NCBI GenBank assembly: GCA_903813345.2
Contig: CAIIXF020000003.1
Location: forward strand, 21,840,931-21,904,930
DNA length: 64,000 bases
Direction of reading: 5' to 3'
DNA from: Owenia fusiformis
Taxonomy: Eukaryota > Annelida > Polychaeta > Sabellida > Oweniidae
The stretch's first letter is position 1. Each line of letters starts with the position of its first letter. The translations under genes were made by a program, and so were the position numbers. The notes under the pieces are model-generated. The model was not told the DNA's origin and did no database searches. It saw only the letters and a list, made by a program, of their open reading frames with translations. Shown in pieces: positions 34,601 through 45,700 of the stretch.

Positions 34601-37600
34601 GACTATGATGACATCACTTCCCCCAACACAGTGACACCTATAGTGCTCCAGCATGCCCTGTTATATAAGGAGGACACCCTACAGAAACTGGAACTGCTGT
34701 TAGTTGAAGTGAAACCAAACCCTACTGAAGATGATCATAGAAAGCAGCCATTTGTAACTGTTCTCAAGTGGCTTACACTGTCCTCAGGTGAGAAGGAGTA
34801 CATGTTATATACACACGGTTCTCACCAGGAAATTTTTAGACCATGGATTTTTAGCCGTATTGTGACTACTTTTTCTTCTTAAGATTATCTTGCTATTTTT
34901 ATCCCAATTTTTATTTCTAAAAGGTTTCTGACTCCCTATTCCTTGTTTATACCCAGTTTTATGTATTTTCTCAAAGAGTTTTACCGCAAATAATGTGACA
35001 AAAATGTAAAATTAGAGTTCGGAAAAAACACTTCAGACTCCGGAAAAGCTATTAGACTCTGGAGCAAGAGGATTTTAAGACATTAGACTCCGGAGAATCT
35101 AAAGTCTAAAAGCCTAGTGAGAACCCTGATACGGATAGACAAGTGAATTTGGATAAGATTCATAACTTTTGTGGCATGGTGTGTCAGACAAACATTTTCT
35201 GAAATGTTGTGACATGTCATGTGAGTTGGAAAGTTCACAAAATAAATTGTCTTTTCAGTCATACAGTGGCTAGCTATTTGTGCCTTTATATTTAAAAAAT
35301 CATATTTCAATAAAACCTGTGTTATCAAATCACATTCATGTATGGTAACTCAAAATAGTGTTTACTGTATAACATGTATTAAATCCGGGTGCTTTATTTT
35401 CCGAATTGGATTAAAATTGTTATTGCCGAATAAAAGTTTACCGACCTGACACCCCTAAATCAGTAAATCCAAATAAAATATTGCTAAGCTGACACCTATA
35501 ATATAATTTTGATTTACAACTGAATTTTAATCACCTTCATTCTCAGAAAACCTGACATCCTGACATTATGAGTATCTTGTATCTTGTGAGAAGAACCTAT
35601 TATAAAGGTTCATTTTAGACAAAACTTATTGTCACACAGGACTAAGAAGTGTTCAACTTATTGAAGTGCTCAACTTACGGAAGTGTTCCAACTATCAGGT
35701 TTTACTGTACTGTTATATTCAATATATAATTCAATATATTATTCTAGGAGGCCAGGGTCACTGGTGGCTAGAGAGAACCAGATACATAGAGGGGTTCAGT
35801 GCTGCAGACTACAGCTGCGTGGACTACAATGGGGCAGGTGTATATGTAGGTAGTGAGAAACCTTTCAAGATGACATATGACTCCCTCCACCCTATTGTAG
35901 AGAAGAAGCCTGACACAGAGCAACATATACCAGGTATACTCAGTTTAGTATAAGTTCAGTTCAGGTTCAATTAACAGTGGCTGTTTAACACATTTTGATA
36001 ATTAGATGCAGAGCTACAGTACTCATGTTTACACAGCATGCTCAGTCTGTTTTCATAGAAACAACTTTCAAAATGACATCATAAATAGCTTTTATACTGA
36101 TACAGTCACCAACAGTTTTCAAAGTGACATCAAGCACAAGCAGCTTTCAAACTGACATTCACAAATCATTCACAGATGACTCCCTATATATTGACATTAT
36201 ATTCAATACACAAACAGGTGCTATGTCATTAAACAATTTACCAATCTTTCACTGACATGTATCGCAAAAATCTAATTGTTACATGCGTTTCAAAGCTTTA
36301 TATAATTATGTCGTCACCAAAAAGTGGTGACATACATGTATTGTTATGGTCTCCTTTTTGTGATGGCGGTTGGCGTCTGTAACAAATTCTTACAACTTCC
36401 AATAACTTAACAAATACTGTTAAGACTTACTTCAATATTTTTCAAAATCTTTACAAGTTTTGAGAAGTTCAAATCTTACTTTATATTTAAGATTTGACCT
36501 TCAATAACCTTTTCAAGGTCCAAATAGGTTAAAAATGTCAAAAAGGTCTTTTTTCAACTTGCTTCAAATTGACCAAATGTCTTTTCAAAATCATCTACAA
36601 GTTATCAGAAGTTCAAATCTGACTTTAGATTTGAGATTTCATCTTCAATGACCTTCTCAGGGTCAGAAAAGGTCTTTTTTCAACTTGGTTCAAATTGACC
36701 AATTTTTTTTCAAAATCATCTACAAGTTCTCAGAAATTCAAATCTGACTTAGGATTGAACTCATAATATTGTGAGCAACTAGATGGTGACATATTGTCAT
36801 GTCAATGCCTTGTTGTGACATGAATCACAACTCTAATGTGATTTTCAGCTATCTTTTACAATCTTAAAAAAATCGTTAAATATACATGTACCTGTATAAT
36901 GGCAAAGTGCTTTGAATAATTCAAATATTTCAGATATTTTATATCTATTTATAGCCCCACCCCCAGCATACACCTGGAGCCAGACAGAGGAGGATGTGAC
37001 CCTCACATTTACCTTACCCCCAGGAACAAACAAACCTGATGTATATTATAAGCTGTCACGGGGACGTATAGAGCTTGGAATTAAAAATGGGGAAGAGTTA
37101 CTTGTTGGAGATCTACATGACGCTGTTGATATAGATGGCAGCACATGGACTCTTGAAGGACAGAGGTAAATGGTATCTTCTTTGTTAATAATGGAATAGC
37201 ATTATTATGTCTGACAGTCAGGTATATACATGTGAAGAACATCTTTACAGTAAAAATATTCACTGGATTTACTTCCATTTCATTTATGTCATAATTTTCT
37301 TGTACTGTTATTGATTTTAGTTTAACTACTCCTTTTTAGCTTGAAGTTAGTCATTAATTAAAAAGGATAATAATAGATGATGTAATACCAGCTAATTAAA
37401 AATAAATTCAGTAAAACCTGAAAAGTGGAACACCCCTGTGAGTGGAACACTGTTCACAGTTCCAGGACTAACTGACTTACTTTTATATAAACCTGTATAA
37501 GTGAAACACTTCCCAACTGGAACACTTTTCAGAGGTTCCAAATGTGTTTCATTTACACATGTTTTACTGTAATAATATACGTTTTTGAAATTAATCATAG

Positions 37601-39541
37601 ATTGGAGGTGACCCTAGCTAAGTCAGAAGGTGTACAATGGCCAGGGGTTGTACCAACAGATAAGCGTGGTGAGATGGTATTCGACCCAGCTCAAGTGGCA
37701 GAGATACATGAACGTCTAGCACATCTCACTTCCGACCAATGGGTATGTACATTATTTATGTAAACTTTGCACACTGTTTGCCAGACTTATTGTTGTTCTT
37801 GTAGAGGCAATTTGAGAGTTGCGAAATTTTTTATGCTTTTTATGTCACCAATACAAGTGGTGCCATATAGTTATAGTCTCAACTTTTTTTTGGACACTTG
37901 CGATTGGCGGTTGGTTTTTCAGCGTCTGTAGCAAATGGCAGGTGGTGACATTTTGCATGTTAATGCCTTGTTTAAAATATTTTATGCTCTCTTCATTCTA
38001 TTTCATGCCTATTTTCTAAAAGGTCATGATCCATCGAGTGATAAGGTTATCTGGCAAAAAATTAAAAAGGAGATGCCCCTCTTTAATTGAAACAGATTTT
38101 ATAATTTCACTCCATCTTCAATAGTAATAGTATATAATTTGAATATTTGATCTGAAATATCAGAAAAGGATTGTAAGGAAAACATTGGCATGCACTTTGA
38201 AAAGACCGCTTGCAACATGTTACACTTTCATTGTCTTCTAATTCTACTCTCTCAAGCCGAAGATTATTTGGGCAACATTTAAGGGCCATTTTCTAGAAAA
38301 ATTCCTATTGAACAACACATGAGTGTGTTGATTAAATACAGATGGTCTATATCGTAGATTAACATGATAGTATATTATTTATTCCTAGAACCCAGACCCT
38401 CAGCCAGGGAAAGAAAAAGCATACAACTCAGAACAGCTAGAGGATTGCGATTCATTCCCAGAGGATAGTGCATGTCTCCAAAGGATAGATGGAGAGAGCC
38501 ATGAAGTATCTCATCAGGTATTGTATATTAATTACATGGATGTTTCTTGGTATGATAGTTAAAAACTGATCAACTAAGATTTGCAGTATTGCAAACCGTT
38601 TTGAAAACTTTCACCAAATTGCCAGTATTGACAAAAAGTGGATGGATTTACATCATCAAAAAATGATGATCATTTATCAAAGAAAAATTATCAAGTGTTC
38701 AACAGTTTGTCTTTGAATAGATATTACACAACTCAATCATTTTTTCCCAAATATGGTCTTAATGGCACAACCAGAAGTAGTGACATATTGTTATAGTCTC
38801 CAACCTTTTTATGGACGGTGTTGGGTGTCTGTAACAAATAGCAGGTGGGACATTTTGCATGTTATTACCTTGTTCAATTCGTTCATGATATCTATGGTAA
38901 AAATATTTACCTGTAGTTACTGCTTATATCACTTAATTGAGCCTCCATTAAAATGCTATACAGATCTTATATCTTGTTCCATCAACAAACAAAAACTGTT
39001 TATGAATAATTGATTTGTATTTACATTTTTTCATGATCAATTTAATATTATTTATGTTTTATATCCAATGTTTTTGCAGGCTAATTTGGGAACACACCAA
39101 TGGCTCTTCCAGGCCTGGACACACCCCCTTCGCCTTCCATCTCTGTGTCTCAGACATGATGTAGATGGGTTACTATGGCAACCCAAGGACAAAGTTGAGA
39201 CTGGTGAATCTCCATGGAAACACACTGGTACATTTAATGCACTGGGTTATGTCCAGGCATCAAAGAGAGACAAGAAATATGTAGTTTGCTCCCCGAATAT
39301 GTCATACGCTGTAATATCGGATTGTGTGCGTCATATTTACATCTACCGTCAACCTACTTCTACCCTTTCCCCATTGAGGAACCGTAAAACGGGACAGGAA
39401 GTTTCAACTGTTTCCAAGCAACAAATGGTCAGCATAGCGTCAACAGAGAATATACTTGGTCTCCAGGCAACCAACAATCGTCTGTTTGTCTGCACAAAAT
39501 CAAAGATGTACATCATTAAAGTACTCACTGATGAGGATTAA
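25509..39541 (+). CDS. NUDCD1: NudC domain-containing protein 1 (NUDCD1), 9 coding exons
   Basis: Exons: 25509-25620, 33378-33532, 34025-34213, 34562-34787, 35748-35933, 36955-37165, 37601-37742, 38389-38517, 39080-39541. All junctions are GT-AG and in phase, giving 1,812 nt (603 aa plus TAA); human NUDCD1 is about 583 aa. Recognisable landmarks are LLDPNFDGYKLSLE near the N-terminus, LSDGAGNIYI, a CS/NudC (p23-like) domain at about residues 292-375 starting YTWSQTEEDVTL, and the highly conserved C-terminus with CLRHDVDGLLWQP, ALGYVQASKRDKK and IYRQP. NUDCD1 (CML66) is an Hsp90-linked NudC-family co-chaperone whose N- and C-terminal parts form a beta-propeller-like domain. In-frame ATGs also occur upstream at 25479 and 25404; I chose 25509 because the protein then begins where NUDCD1 proteins do. 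Confidence 0.95.
25790..26452. mobile_element. Foldback (long inverted repeat) element in NUDCD1 intron 1
   Basis: The ends are exact inverted copies (ACAATTGTCGGTAC at 25790-25803 and its complement at 26439-26452). Within them are arms of about 130 bp with more than 90% identity (about 25890-26025 against 26216-26346) and inner arms around 'aaaccgccatattggaa'. Total 663 bp with no coding capacity. The class is unknown and a target duplication is not obvious. It starts 170 bp after exon 1. Confidence 0.8.
27484..27570 (+). repeat. tRNA-like sequence / possible SINE head
   Basis: Contains an A-box-like 'tacctagtggttagcg' and, 35 bp later, a B-box-like GAGTTCGAATCC, then a T8 run (27563-27570), the arrangement of a Pol III internal promoter and terminator. 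The stems of a functional tRNA do not fold well, so I read it as a degenerate tRNA-derived SINE or tRNA relic rather than a working tRNA. Confidence 0.45.
27960..28160. repeat. Short direct repeat plus inverted fragment of family A
   Basis: 'ttgtcggtcctctagcgtgt(c)(a/g)acacagcaaagtct' occurs twice (about 27966 and 28019). It is followed at 28080-28155 by the reverse complement of the family A start (compare 47530-47605). Confidence 0.6.
28757..31629. mobile_element. Nested TIR element with subterminal GCAACCAT repeats
   Basis: Roughly 43-bp inverted ends begin CCCTTATAAAAAACTCAACC on the left and CCCTTATAAAAAATTCAACC on the right (opposite strand), both running into a 'tccgaatttaaac' segment. 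Inside each end are many copies of GCAACCAT/ATGGTTGC (left 28800-28990, right 31320-31520), in opposite orientation. The middle is AT-rich without a transposase. Subterminal motif clusters are typical of transposase-binding sites. The class is undetermined. Confidence 0.75.
31700..32330. repeat. Dispersed repeat D, copy 1
   Basis: Contains 'ttttcaacttgcttcaa(t/a)ttgacc', 'aaaatcatctacaagtta' and 'ttgaccttcagtgacctt', which recur as two or three units at 36350-36830 in NUDCD1 intron 5. No coding capacity was seen. Confidence 0.65.
33378..34787 (+). CDS. NUDCD1: NUDCD1 exons 2-4
   Basis: Exon 2 (33378-33532) encodes AYGLHNHIYVDQ then TVYFVDDKWRVMRL. Exon 3 (34025-34213) encodes ELAVLSDGAGNIYILETGDR. 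Exon 4 (34562-34787) encodes LLLVEVKP then FVTVLKWLTLSS. These are the first propeller-like strands of the family. Phases 1/0, 0/0 and 0/1 are consistent. Confidence 0.92.
35748..35933 (+). CDS. NUDCD1: NUDCD1 exon 5
   Basis: Acceptor TATTATTCTAG and donor CCAG|GTATAC. Encodes HWWLERTRYIEGFSAADY and GAGVYVGSEKPFKM, the segment that precedes the CS domain in the family. Entry and exit phase are both 1, joining cleanly with exons 4 and 6. Confidence 0.88.
36310..36830. repeat. Dispersed repeat D/E in NUDCD1 intron 5
   Basis: Starts with 'gtcaccaaaaagtggtgacata...tctgtaacaaattc' (family E, also at 37840-37970 and 38762-38875) and continues with two or three units of family D ('ttttcaacttgcttcaaattgacc', 'tctacaagtta'). 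The 'gtggtgacatattgtcatg...aatgccttgtt' end closes it. Confidence 0.65.
36955..37742 (+). CDS. NUDCD1: NUDCD1 exons 6-7: CS/NudC domain
   Basis: Exon 6 (36955-37165) and exon 7 (37601-37742) together encode the CS domain: YTWSQTEEDVTLTFTLPP, DVYYKLSRGRIELGIKNG, STWTLEGQRLEVTLAKSEG and then W.G. CS domains are p23/Hsp20-like beta-sandwiches used in Hsp90-linked chaperoning. The exit phase of exon 6 (2) matches the entry of exon 7. Confidence 0.93.
37409..37569. mobile_element. Short CAGTAAAAC-ended MITE in NUDCD1 intron 6
   Basis: Ends CAGTAAAACCTG and (opposite strand) CAGTAAAACATG bound 161 bp with internal 'gtggaacac' repeats in both orientations. Related ends are at about 19060 and 35700. 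No coding capacity; the target duplication is unclear. Confidence 0.6.
37840..37975. repeat. Dispersed repeat E, copy in NUDCD1 intron 7
   Basis: Shares 'atagttatagtctc.aac', 'ggcgtctgtaacaaat' and 'gacattttgcatgttaatgccttgtt' with 38762-38875 (intron 8) and the start of 36310-36400 (intron 5). Confidence 0.6.
38389..39541 (+). CDS. NUDCD1: NUDCD1 exons 8-9 and stop
   Basis: Exon 8 (38389-38517) encodes NPDPQPGKEKAYN then EQLEDCD. Exon 9 (39080-39541) encodes the most conserved part of the protein (CLRHDVDGLLWQP, FNALGYVQASKRDKKYVVC, IYIYRQP, QATNNRLFV) and ends TAA at 39539-39541. Intron 8 carries another copy of repeat E (38762-38875). Confidence 0.95.
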
Positions 39542-42500
39542 TCTAAAAGATTTCATATTCAGCAAAGGAGTGGTATCAATATGGTGAACATTTTGAACAC
39601 GCGTTTCTCTTAAATCAGTCATCAAAACATTCTGAAAATGTTACACATCGTCACTTAAATGGTCATCTTTTGAATGGCAACATTATAATTTGAAATATAT
39701 AAATACTTTTCTCTATATTGTTTTATTTTGTTCTTGGTATCATATGTTCGGAATGAAATGAAACATCTATCCGAGCCTCATTGGAACAAAACAACATAAA
39801 CACAACGTGTTTAGGTCTCTCAATATTGTAATTGTACAAAGGAAAGTTTGGTTGATTTTAAAAAAGTATCTTGTTAATGAAATAATGATTTATCTTAATT
39901 GTTATCTATTTTAGGGGGTTTTATTTTAAGTTTTTTGCATACTTTTTGTTCTATCAACCAAAATTTCCTTTGTACAACTATAATCTTTAGAGGTCTAAGA
40001 AAATGTTGTATATGCTACTATGTTCCAACAAGGTTTGGAAAGACATTTTATGTCAATCTCAAGAATTGGTAGAAAGGAACAAAAAACAATTGCACTAAAA
40101 AACAAAAAATGTTAACAAAAACAGTTATATAAAATATATATAAATATTTTTTGCATTAAATTGTCGCCAATCAGTCAACATTACATAAAGGACCGTGTTT
40201 TTTTACAGAATGTTTTTTGGTTTAAGAGAAAAACATTGTTGAATTCAGTTCACCATATTGATACCTATCGTTTACTAATGTCATTCATCCATACACATTC
40301 TAATTATTTTAATAAGACATATTTCAATATACCCCCATCGCTCACACTCTTGGTATGGTGACCATATATTGACTAAGATAACACATAACAACACTTCTTT
40401 TGAAATTGACCAGTCATAATGCCATGAATTTCATCCCAATCTGCGTCAAATATTCATTCTTGAAATATCAATCAAAGAATACCAATACATGATACACTGT
40501 CTGTATGTAATGCGAATTTACATGAACACAATAAGATATAAGATATTTATCTAATTGTTAATAATTCTCAAAAGTAGTAACTCTGTAGAGACTGTGTTGA
40601 TGAAGTACGAATACGATTAAACGAGTTAAGAGGGGGAAAAGAGAGATGACATAATTACTTCTCTTGCTTACATGTAAAATGTACCATGTTCGTTTGTTCG
40701 AACACGGTTAGTTTCCAAATACTACACTTTCATGTGATGTTTAAATCGATGTACTAGGCATAATATTCTGTACACCTTTTTTATCTTTGAAAATTTTGAA
40801 GCCGCCAATGATTAAGTCATTTGTTTGGTGGATTTTGATCAATCAGAGATGTATGTATTCTTACATGTTTACATTATAAGCGTATGTCTTCTTTGAATTC
40901 TGTGATTATTCCCCTGTTCACCCTCTTACAGGTATGAGGTTTTTTATCGTACCTAAAAAAAGTACGATATTGTCGTCAGCTTGACGGGCGGCGAGCGGGG
41001 GGCGTCGTCTCACTTTCTTGTCATCATGATTCCACAAAGTTCTAGAGCTGATTAAATTTTCGACAGTCATCTTGCATTCTGGCGGCCATCTTGGAAGTTT
41101 TTAGATAAATCTTGTCATCGCGATTCCAGGAAAACCACTGAACGGATTTACTCCAAATTTTTACAAAAGTTACATGGTAAGAAGTTCAAGAACTGATTAA
41201 CTTTTTGGTGGCCATCTTGCTTTTTTGGTCATCAAGCCCACATTGCTAGTTTTAGGTACGATAATGTTCACCCTGTGCCTTGTTATCCAACAAAGCCGCA
41301 GATACTGTACATGCAGATGCACTATAGATAGTTTATATAATTTTGAAATGGACTTTCTATGTATTCCCATATATTTAGATAGACGTGTAGGGGTAAGATG
41401 GTTCTCAAAACACAATGACATGTACATGTACATTTAAGGTACACATTTATGTGATTTTCAGTGTAGCCATTGATAATTGATAAGATAATCCTCAACCAAA
41501 ACAAATACATGTTTTTTTGTCCTTTGTATAACCAATGTCAAAGTTTTTGGAGTAAGATGCTTTAAGTGGTGTGAGACCCAGACTGTTATTGACAGAATTG
41601 ATAAGTAATGAAATAACTTTATAATTCAACGAACAAGTTCACTATCAGTAATCATATCAATAAAACAGTTTCCAAGCACTCACAAGTGTTTGATATACAA
41701 TTCAAATGAATTCTTTACAGCATTGTTTTGAACATCTTATATGCCCTTTGAAATCAAGTGCTTATTTTCGTTTTGTTTTGGCAATTCCTTAAATCCGACG
41801 GGAATGATAGGCCAACTTTATGCTGATCACGTCTGACAACTCCTAATGACACTTATGTTTTATGACACCACACTTATATTGACAGTTGGTAGATGATTAA
41901 TCATTACCTTTATTTCTTATTATTGATATTCACTTTTGTAGCGATGGTGCACATCGAAGGGATGATATAAGAATATCACGCATACAAATACTATCGAGTT
42001 TCATTTGTCATGATATTTATTTTGACATTAAGCTATATTATTTTTAATTCTTCTGTTCGTTACTATAGGTATCTACCCTTAACCTGGAGTTTAGACATAC
42101 TACTGAAGAAGTGGAAACTCTACCGAGATGAAACTAAACAAAATTGCCTTTAAATTAGTAAACTATATCATTTTTCTTGTAAAATGTTTACTTAGAAAGT
42201 TAAGGTTTCATACGGACCCCAAAAAACATTTAAGGGTCAAAGTCAAATGCAAGATCAAGTCTGTTATCTAATGTCCTAACTGAACACCAGTTTGGCCATC
42301 CTTCTCTTGTAAGCCCATGGTTTGACCTGTCTAGTTATGTACTATGATGTTCATACTGAATTTAGAAATCAATGAAAATTAGGAAATGAACAAATGAAAT
42401 GAAAGTTACCTTTCAAGAAACCCCTTTCATTTTTTTGAAGTGATCCCTTGGGTAGATACCTTCGGCTTTGATAAACAGAATTTTTATTATTCATATTTAA

Positions 42501-42637
42501 AAATCTCCACCAACTTAACGGATTGTTATATCAACTGAGATAAGACATGTTCTATCTTATATGTCCTTAAGGGACGAAACGTTGATATCTTAAGCGACGA
42601 AATCTTAAGAGATCAATTTAAAATATCGTGGAACATC
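39542..42637. other. Intergenic between NUDCD1 and the TRP gene
   Basis: No gene seen. It contains dispersed repeats at 40620-41260 (families A and C) and is otherwise AT-rich. Open frames here are short and unconserved. Confidence 0.5.
40620..41260 (+). repeat. Dispersed repeats A and C, adjacent
   Basis: 40620-40925 is a diverged copy of family A (compare 14480-14850: 'cattataagcgtatgtc'). 40935-41260 is family C ('atcgtacctaaaaaaagtacgat', 'gtcgtcagcttgacgggcgg'), whose inverted copy lies at 18535-18645. Confidence 0.7.
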
Positions 42638-43477
42638 ATGTTTTTGAACTCAATCAATAAACTTCATGGCTCTCTTACGATTCTTTGCCAAAGGAAAGAT
42701 TCTACAACTGAAGGGATTGCATTGAAACAAGAAAAACAATATAACGAAACCGTGGAAAAGAAGATTGCTGTCGAGAGTGAAAAGTTGATAACATTCGGAA
42801 TACAGAAAGGTTTGATTGATGCCATCAGTAAATTTAAAGAAGAGGTCGACAAAAAAAGAGAATTTGAAAATCCCCAAGATAAGAATACTAACGCTCAAAC
42901 TACTCAAAATGTGGATGAGAATAAAGATACAATAAAGATGGTGGCTGTCAAGGCCGAAGGGTCACAACTGATGACAATTGTGAATCCATATGATAAAGAA
43001 GAAGATGATTTGTATGATGCGCTAGGAGAAAACGAGAAAGCAATGGAGACGACGGGAATCAAAATAAAAACGCACCAAGAAAAGGACGTGGTAAAAAGTG
43101 ATAGTGCATTTGATAAAGAAAACAACAGCATGCATTTTACCTCAGATGTAACACGGGGTGCGGTAGAACCGAAAGAAGTTAAAATTGAGAAACAGCAAAA
43201 AGAGGAGGTGCTAAAAGTTGAAAGTGAACTTGATCAAACGACCAAAAGCACGGTCGATACATCAGAGGTAGATATGGGCACAGTAGAACAAACAGAAATC
43301 AAAATTGATACTCAAGAAGAAATGGTGCAACATGATAGTATACAAGACGAAATATATGAGGTACCTACGTCGCCAAAGAATAAGACACCTGAACCGCCAA
43401 TTGAGAATTCAAGTCAGATGAAAGTGCACAAAAAAGAAAGAGGACTTCATGAAAGATTTCTCCATGATATAATGAAG
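42638..43477 (+). CDS. Putative first exon of the TRP gene (charged low-complexity)
   Basis: 280 codons from ATG to the donor AAG|GTACGT. Acidic and Lys-rich with repeated KIE/EVKIE-type motifs (VEPKEVKIEKQ, VEQTEIKIDTQ) and a C-terminal ERGLHERFLHDIMK. No homologue was recognised. The frame is long and the donor and the 52-nt exon that follows fit in phase, which supports joining to the channel, but there is no direct evidence that they are one transcript. Confidence 0.55.
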
Positions 43478-45679
43478 GTACGTAGTATGATTGTAAGAGG
43501 ATTGTAAATCTCGCTGTGACAATTAATCTTGGATTACCAAGGTTTGAAACTGGTTAGCGAGATTGTGACAATTAATGTTAGTTGAACGGTATATAATAAA
43601 TTCAACAAACTACGCCCAGCCCCTTTTAAAAGTTAAATAAAAACGTTTAGAAACAACGTTTTACCAATCAATTTTTGTTTTATTTTGTATCGAAATTATG
43701 ATCTTATACTGCTTTTTTAGCCGAAAAAAGAAGCCACAGAGTTTGACCAGGGAGGCAAAAAAGTATGGCTTGGTAAGTAAATCATATGACGTCATATGAC
43801 GGTAACCTAGTCCTTTCATTTGACTTATCACGCCCTCAGAATTGCATACATCACAAATCTGAAGTTTATTAACTTAGTTTATTAATTTTCAATTGCATGA
43901 TTGTTGGATTTAAGCGATATATCGAAACAAGCAAATTTTGTATAATGATCTTCTAACTCAAGTGAAAAACATATCATTTTATAATCATTCTCCCCTATAA
44001 AAATTGGGAAAATCGAGGTTCTCTTCTTTCCAATTTGGTCAACATCCTTCTTAAGATCCTTTGTAAATATGTATCTTATCACATGTACAGGTGTGTGCAA
44101 GAAACTGTTAGAATATGGTGCCTTACCTCACAAAGAGAATTCTGATGGTGTAACACCATATAAAGATGTCGTAGATGAGAAAAATGAGGAATTTGATGAA
44201 CTGGGTGCTCTTTTACTCACACATATGCCAAACGATGAAGCTAGAAAGATTCATATGAGACATAGGGACAAAGGTGGAAATATACAGGAAGCCGAGATAA
44301 CAATCGAGAAGCTGCTTGAAGCAGACATGGTAAAAACTGTAAGAGCTCTTCTCGACTGTCTCATTGATAAACAACCTGGTGAAGAAGATGCATTAATACA
44401 TTTTGACCTACTTGATGCCGACTCTAATGGCTATACTCCCGATGAGGAAGACGACTTTGACTACAAGGCAAAATCAGGACTACATGAACTGACATATTAT
44501 GGAGATATGGACTTACTATATCATGACGCTGTCAGGCTATTCATAGACTACAAATGGAAAGCATTTGGGAGAAGTAGGATTATTCGGGAAGCGGTAGTAT
44601 ATATCATATCCATATTTTTTCTGACTTTCTCTGTTGGAGTTGCATGTCAAGCCCCTGATCCACTGGTCTATGACACTCCTTTACAAGTTACCCGGGCTGT
44701 TTTTGAGGTTTGTACGATTATTTTTGTACTGTACCACCTTTTGTCTGAAATCAAAGAGATGACGAGAAACAAATTGGGCTACTGGAAAAGTTTTGAGAAT
44801 TTTTTTGATTTGCTGAGTATTTGTCTTCTTCTGATTGTCATTCCGCTCAGACTGTCAGCCGTCAATGCACAGTGGTATTCCTATGCTCTTGGATACATCT
44901 GTTGGATAATGCGAATTCTCAAATATGCACCTTTGTCAAGGCGAGCTGGCGTGTATGTTCACACTCTTTGGGTGATTATCACACGAGATATTGTTCGATT
45001 CATCATACTGTTTACCATCATCTTACTTGCATTCAGTGGCAGTTTTCAGTTGTCTCTTCGTGGCGAAGGAAAATTGGCAAAACTTAACTACACGATGTCA
45101 GTGTTCGGATATATGTTCATAGGGATACGTACACTGGTCGAACAACAACCAGTCATTGACTACACACATGAGACTAATAACTCAAATAACGTCCTCTCAA
45201 TTCTTATTATGGTTCTCTACCTTAGTGCCTGTGTCATTGTTCTTCTCAATCTGCTTATAGCACAGATGAACAATCGCTTCAATTGCATTCAGTATCAATG
45301 CCAGCGAGATTTGGAGCTTAGTCGAGCAAAGATTATATCACGGATTGAGCAAAACGCGACTTTTTCATGCTACTACAGATCGTGGTGCTACAAGAAAACT
45401 GTTAAGAATAATAACTACAAAAAAGAATTGTTGAAGTGGGAAGATCCCCCGCTGGACTCTAATGAACGAAATGTGCAGGAGGTTAGAGATACGGTCAATG
45501 AAATTCGTGATTGTATGCACCATTCAAAAGCCGATTGCAGCATTCGAAACCTTAATGCTCAACTAGAAAGTATGAATGAAAGAATGAGGGAGATTGAGAA
45601 GTTGCTTAAGCGGCAAGGATCCACAAGTGCTCTACGCGAAAGAGGTGTTAGATATCAGTCTAACAGTAGCGTCTGTTAA
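42638..45679 (+). CDS. TRP-type cation channel with charged N-terminus and ankyrin remnant, 3 exons
   Basis: Exons 42638-43477, 43721-43772 and 44091-45679 join in phase to about 826 aa. Residues 1-280 are Lys/Glu-rich with no recognised domain. Exon 3 enters inside an ankyrin repeat (VCKKLLEYGALPHKENSDGVTP), leaving one to two repeats. It continues to a pre-S1 helix (VRLFIDYKWKAFG), six membrane segments (S1 about 465-483, S6 about 664-690), a pore region with FGYMFIGIRTLVEQQP and, after S6, LLNLLIAQMNNRF. The membrane part is typical of ankyrin-bearing TRP channels (TRPV/TRPA-like); I cannot fix the subfamily. A short helical C-terminus ends at TAA 45679. Most ankyrin-TRP proteins carry six or more repeats, so the N-terminal ankyrin domain is largely missing here; the exon 1 start (ATG 42638) is provisional. 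Confidence 0.75.
44091..45679 (+). CDS. TRP channel exon 3: ankyrin remnant, six TM segments, pore
   Basis: Acceptor CATGTACAG. Membrane segments in order: VVYIISIFFLTFSVGVAC (S1), VCTIIFVLYHLL (S2), FFDLLSICLLLIVIPLRL (S3), YALGYICWIMRILKYAPLSR (S4), FIILFTIILLAFSGSF (S5), pore loop, then LIMVLYLSACVIVLLNLLIA (S6). A soluble tail with RIEQNATF and a final helix follows. No frameshift is seen. Confidence 0.9.
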
Positions 45680-45700
45680 TTTCATCATATAAGATACACT

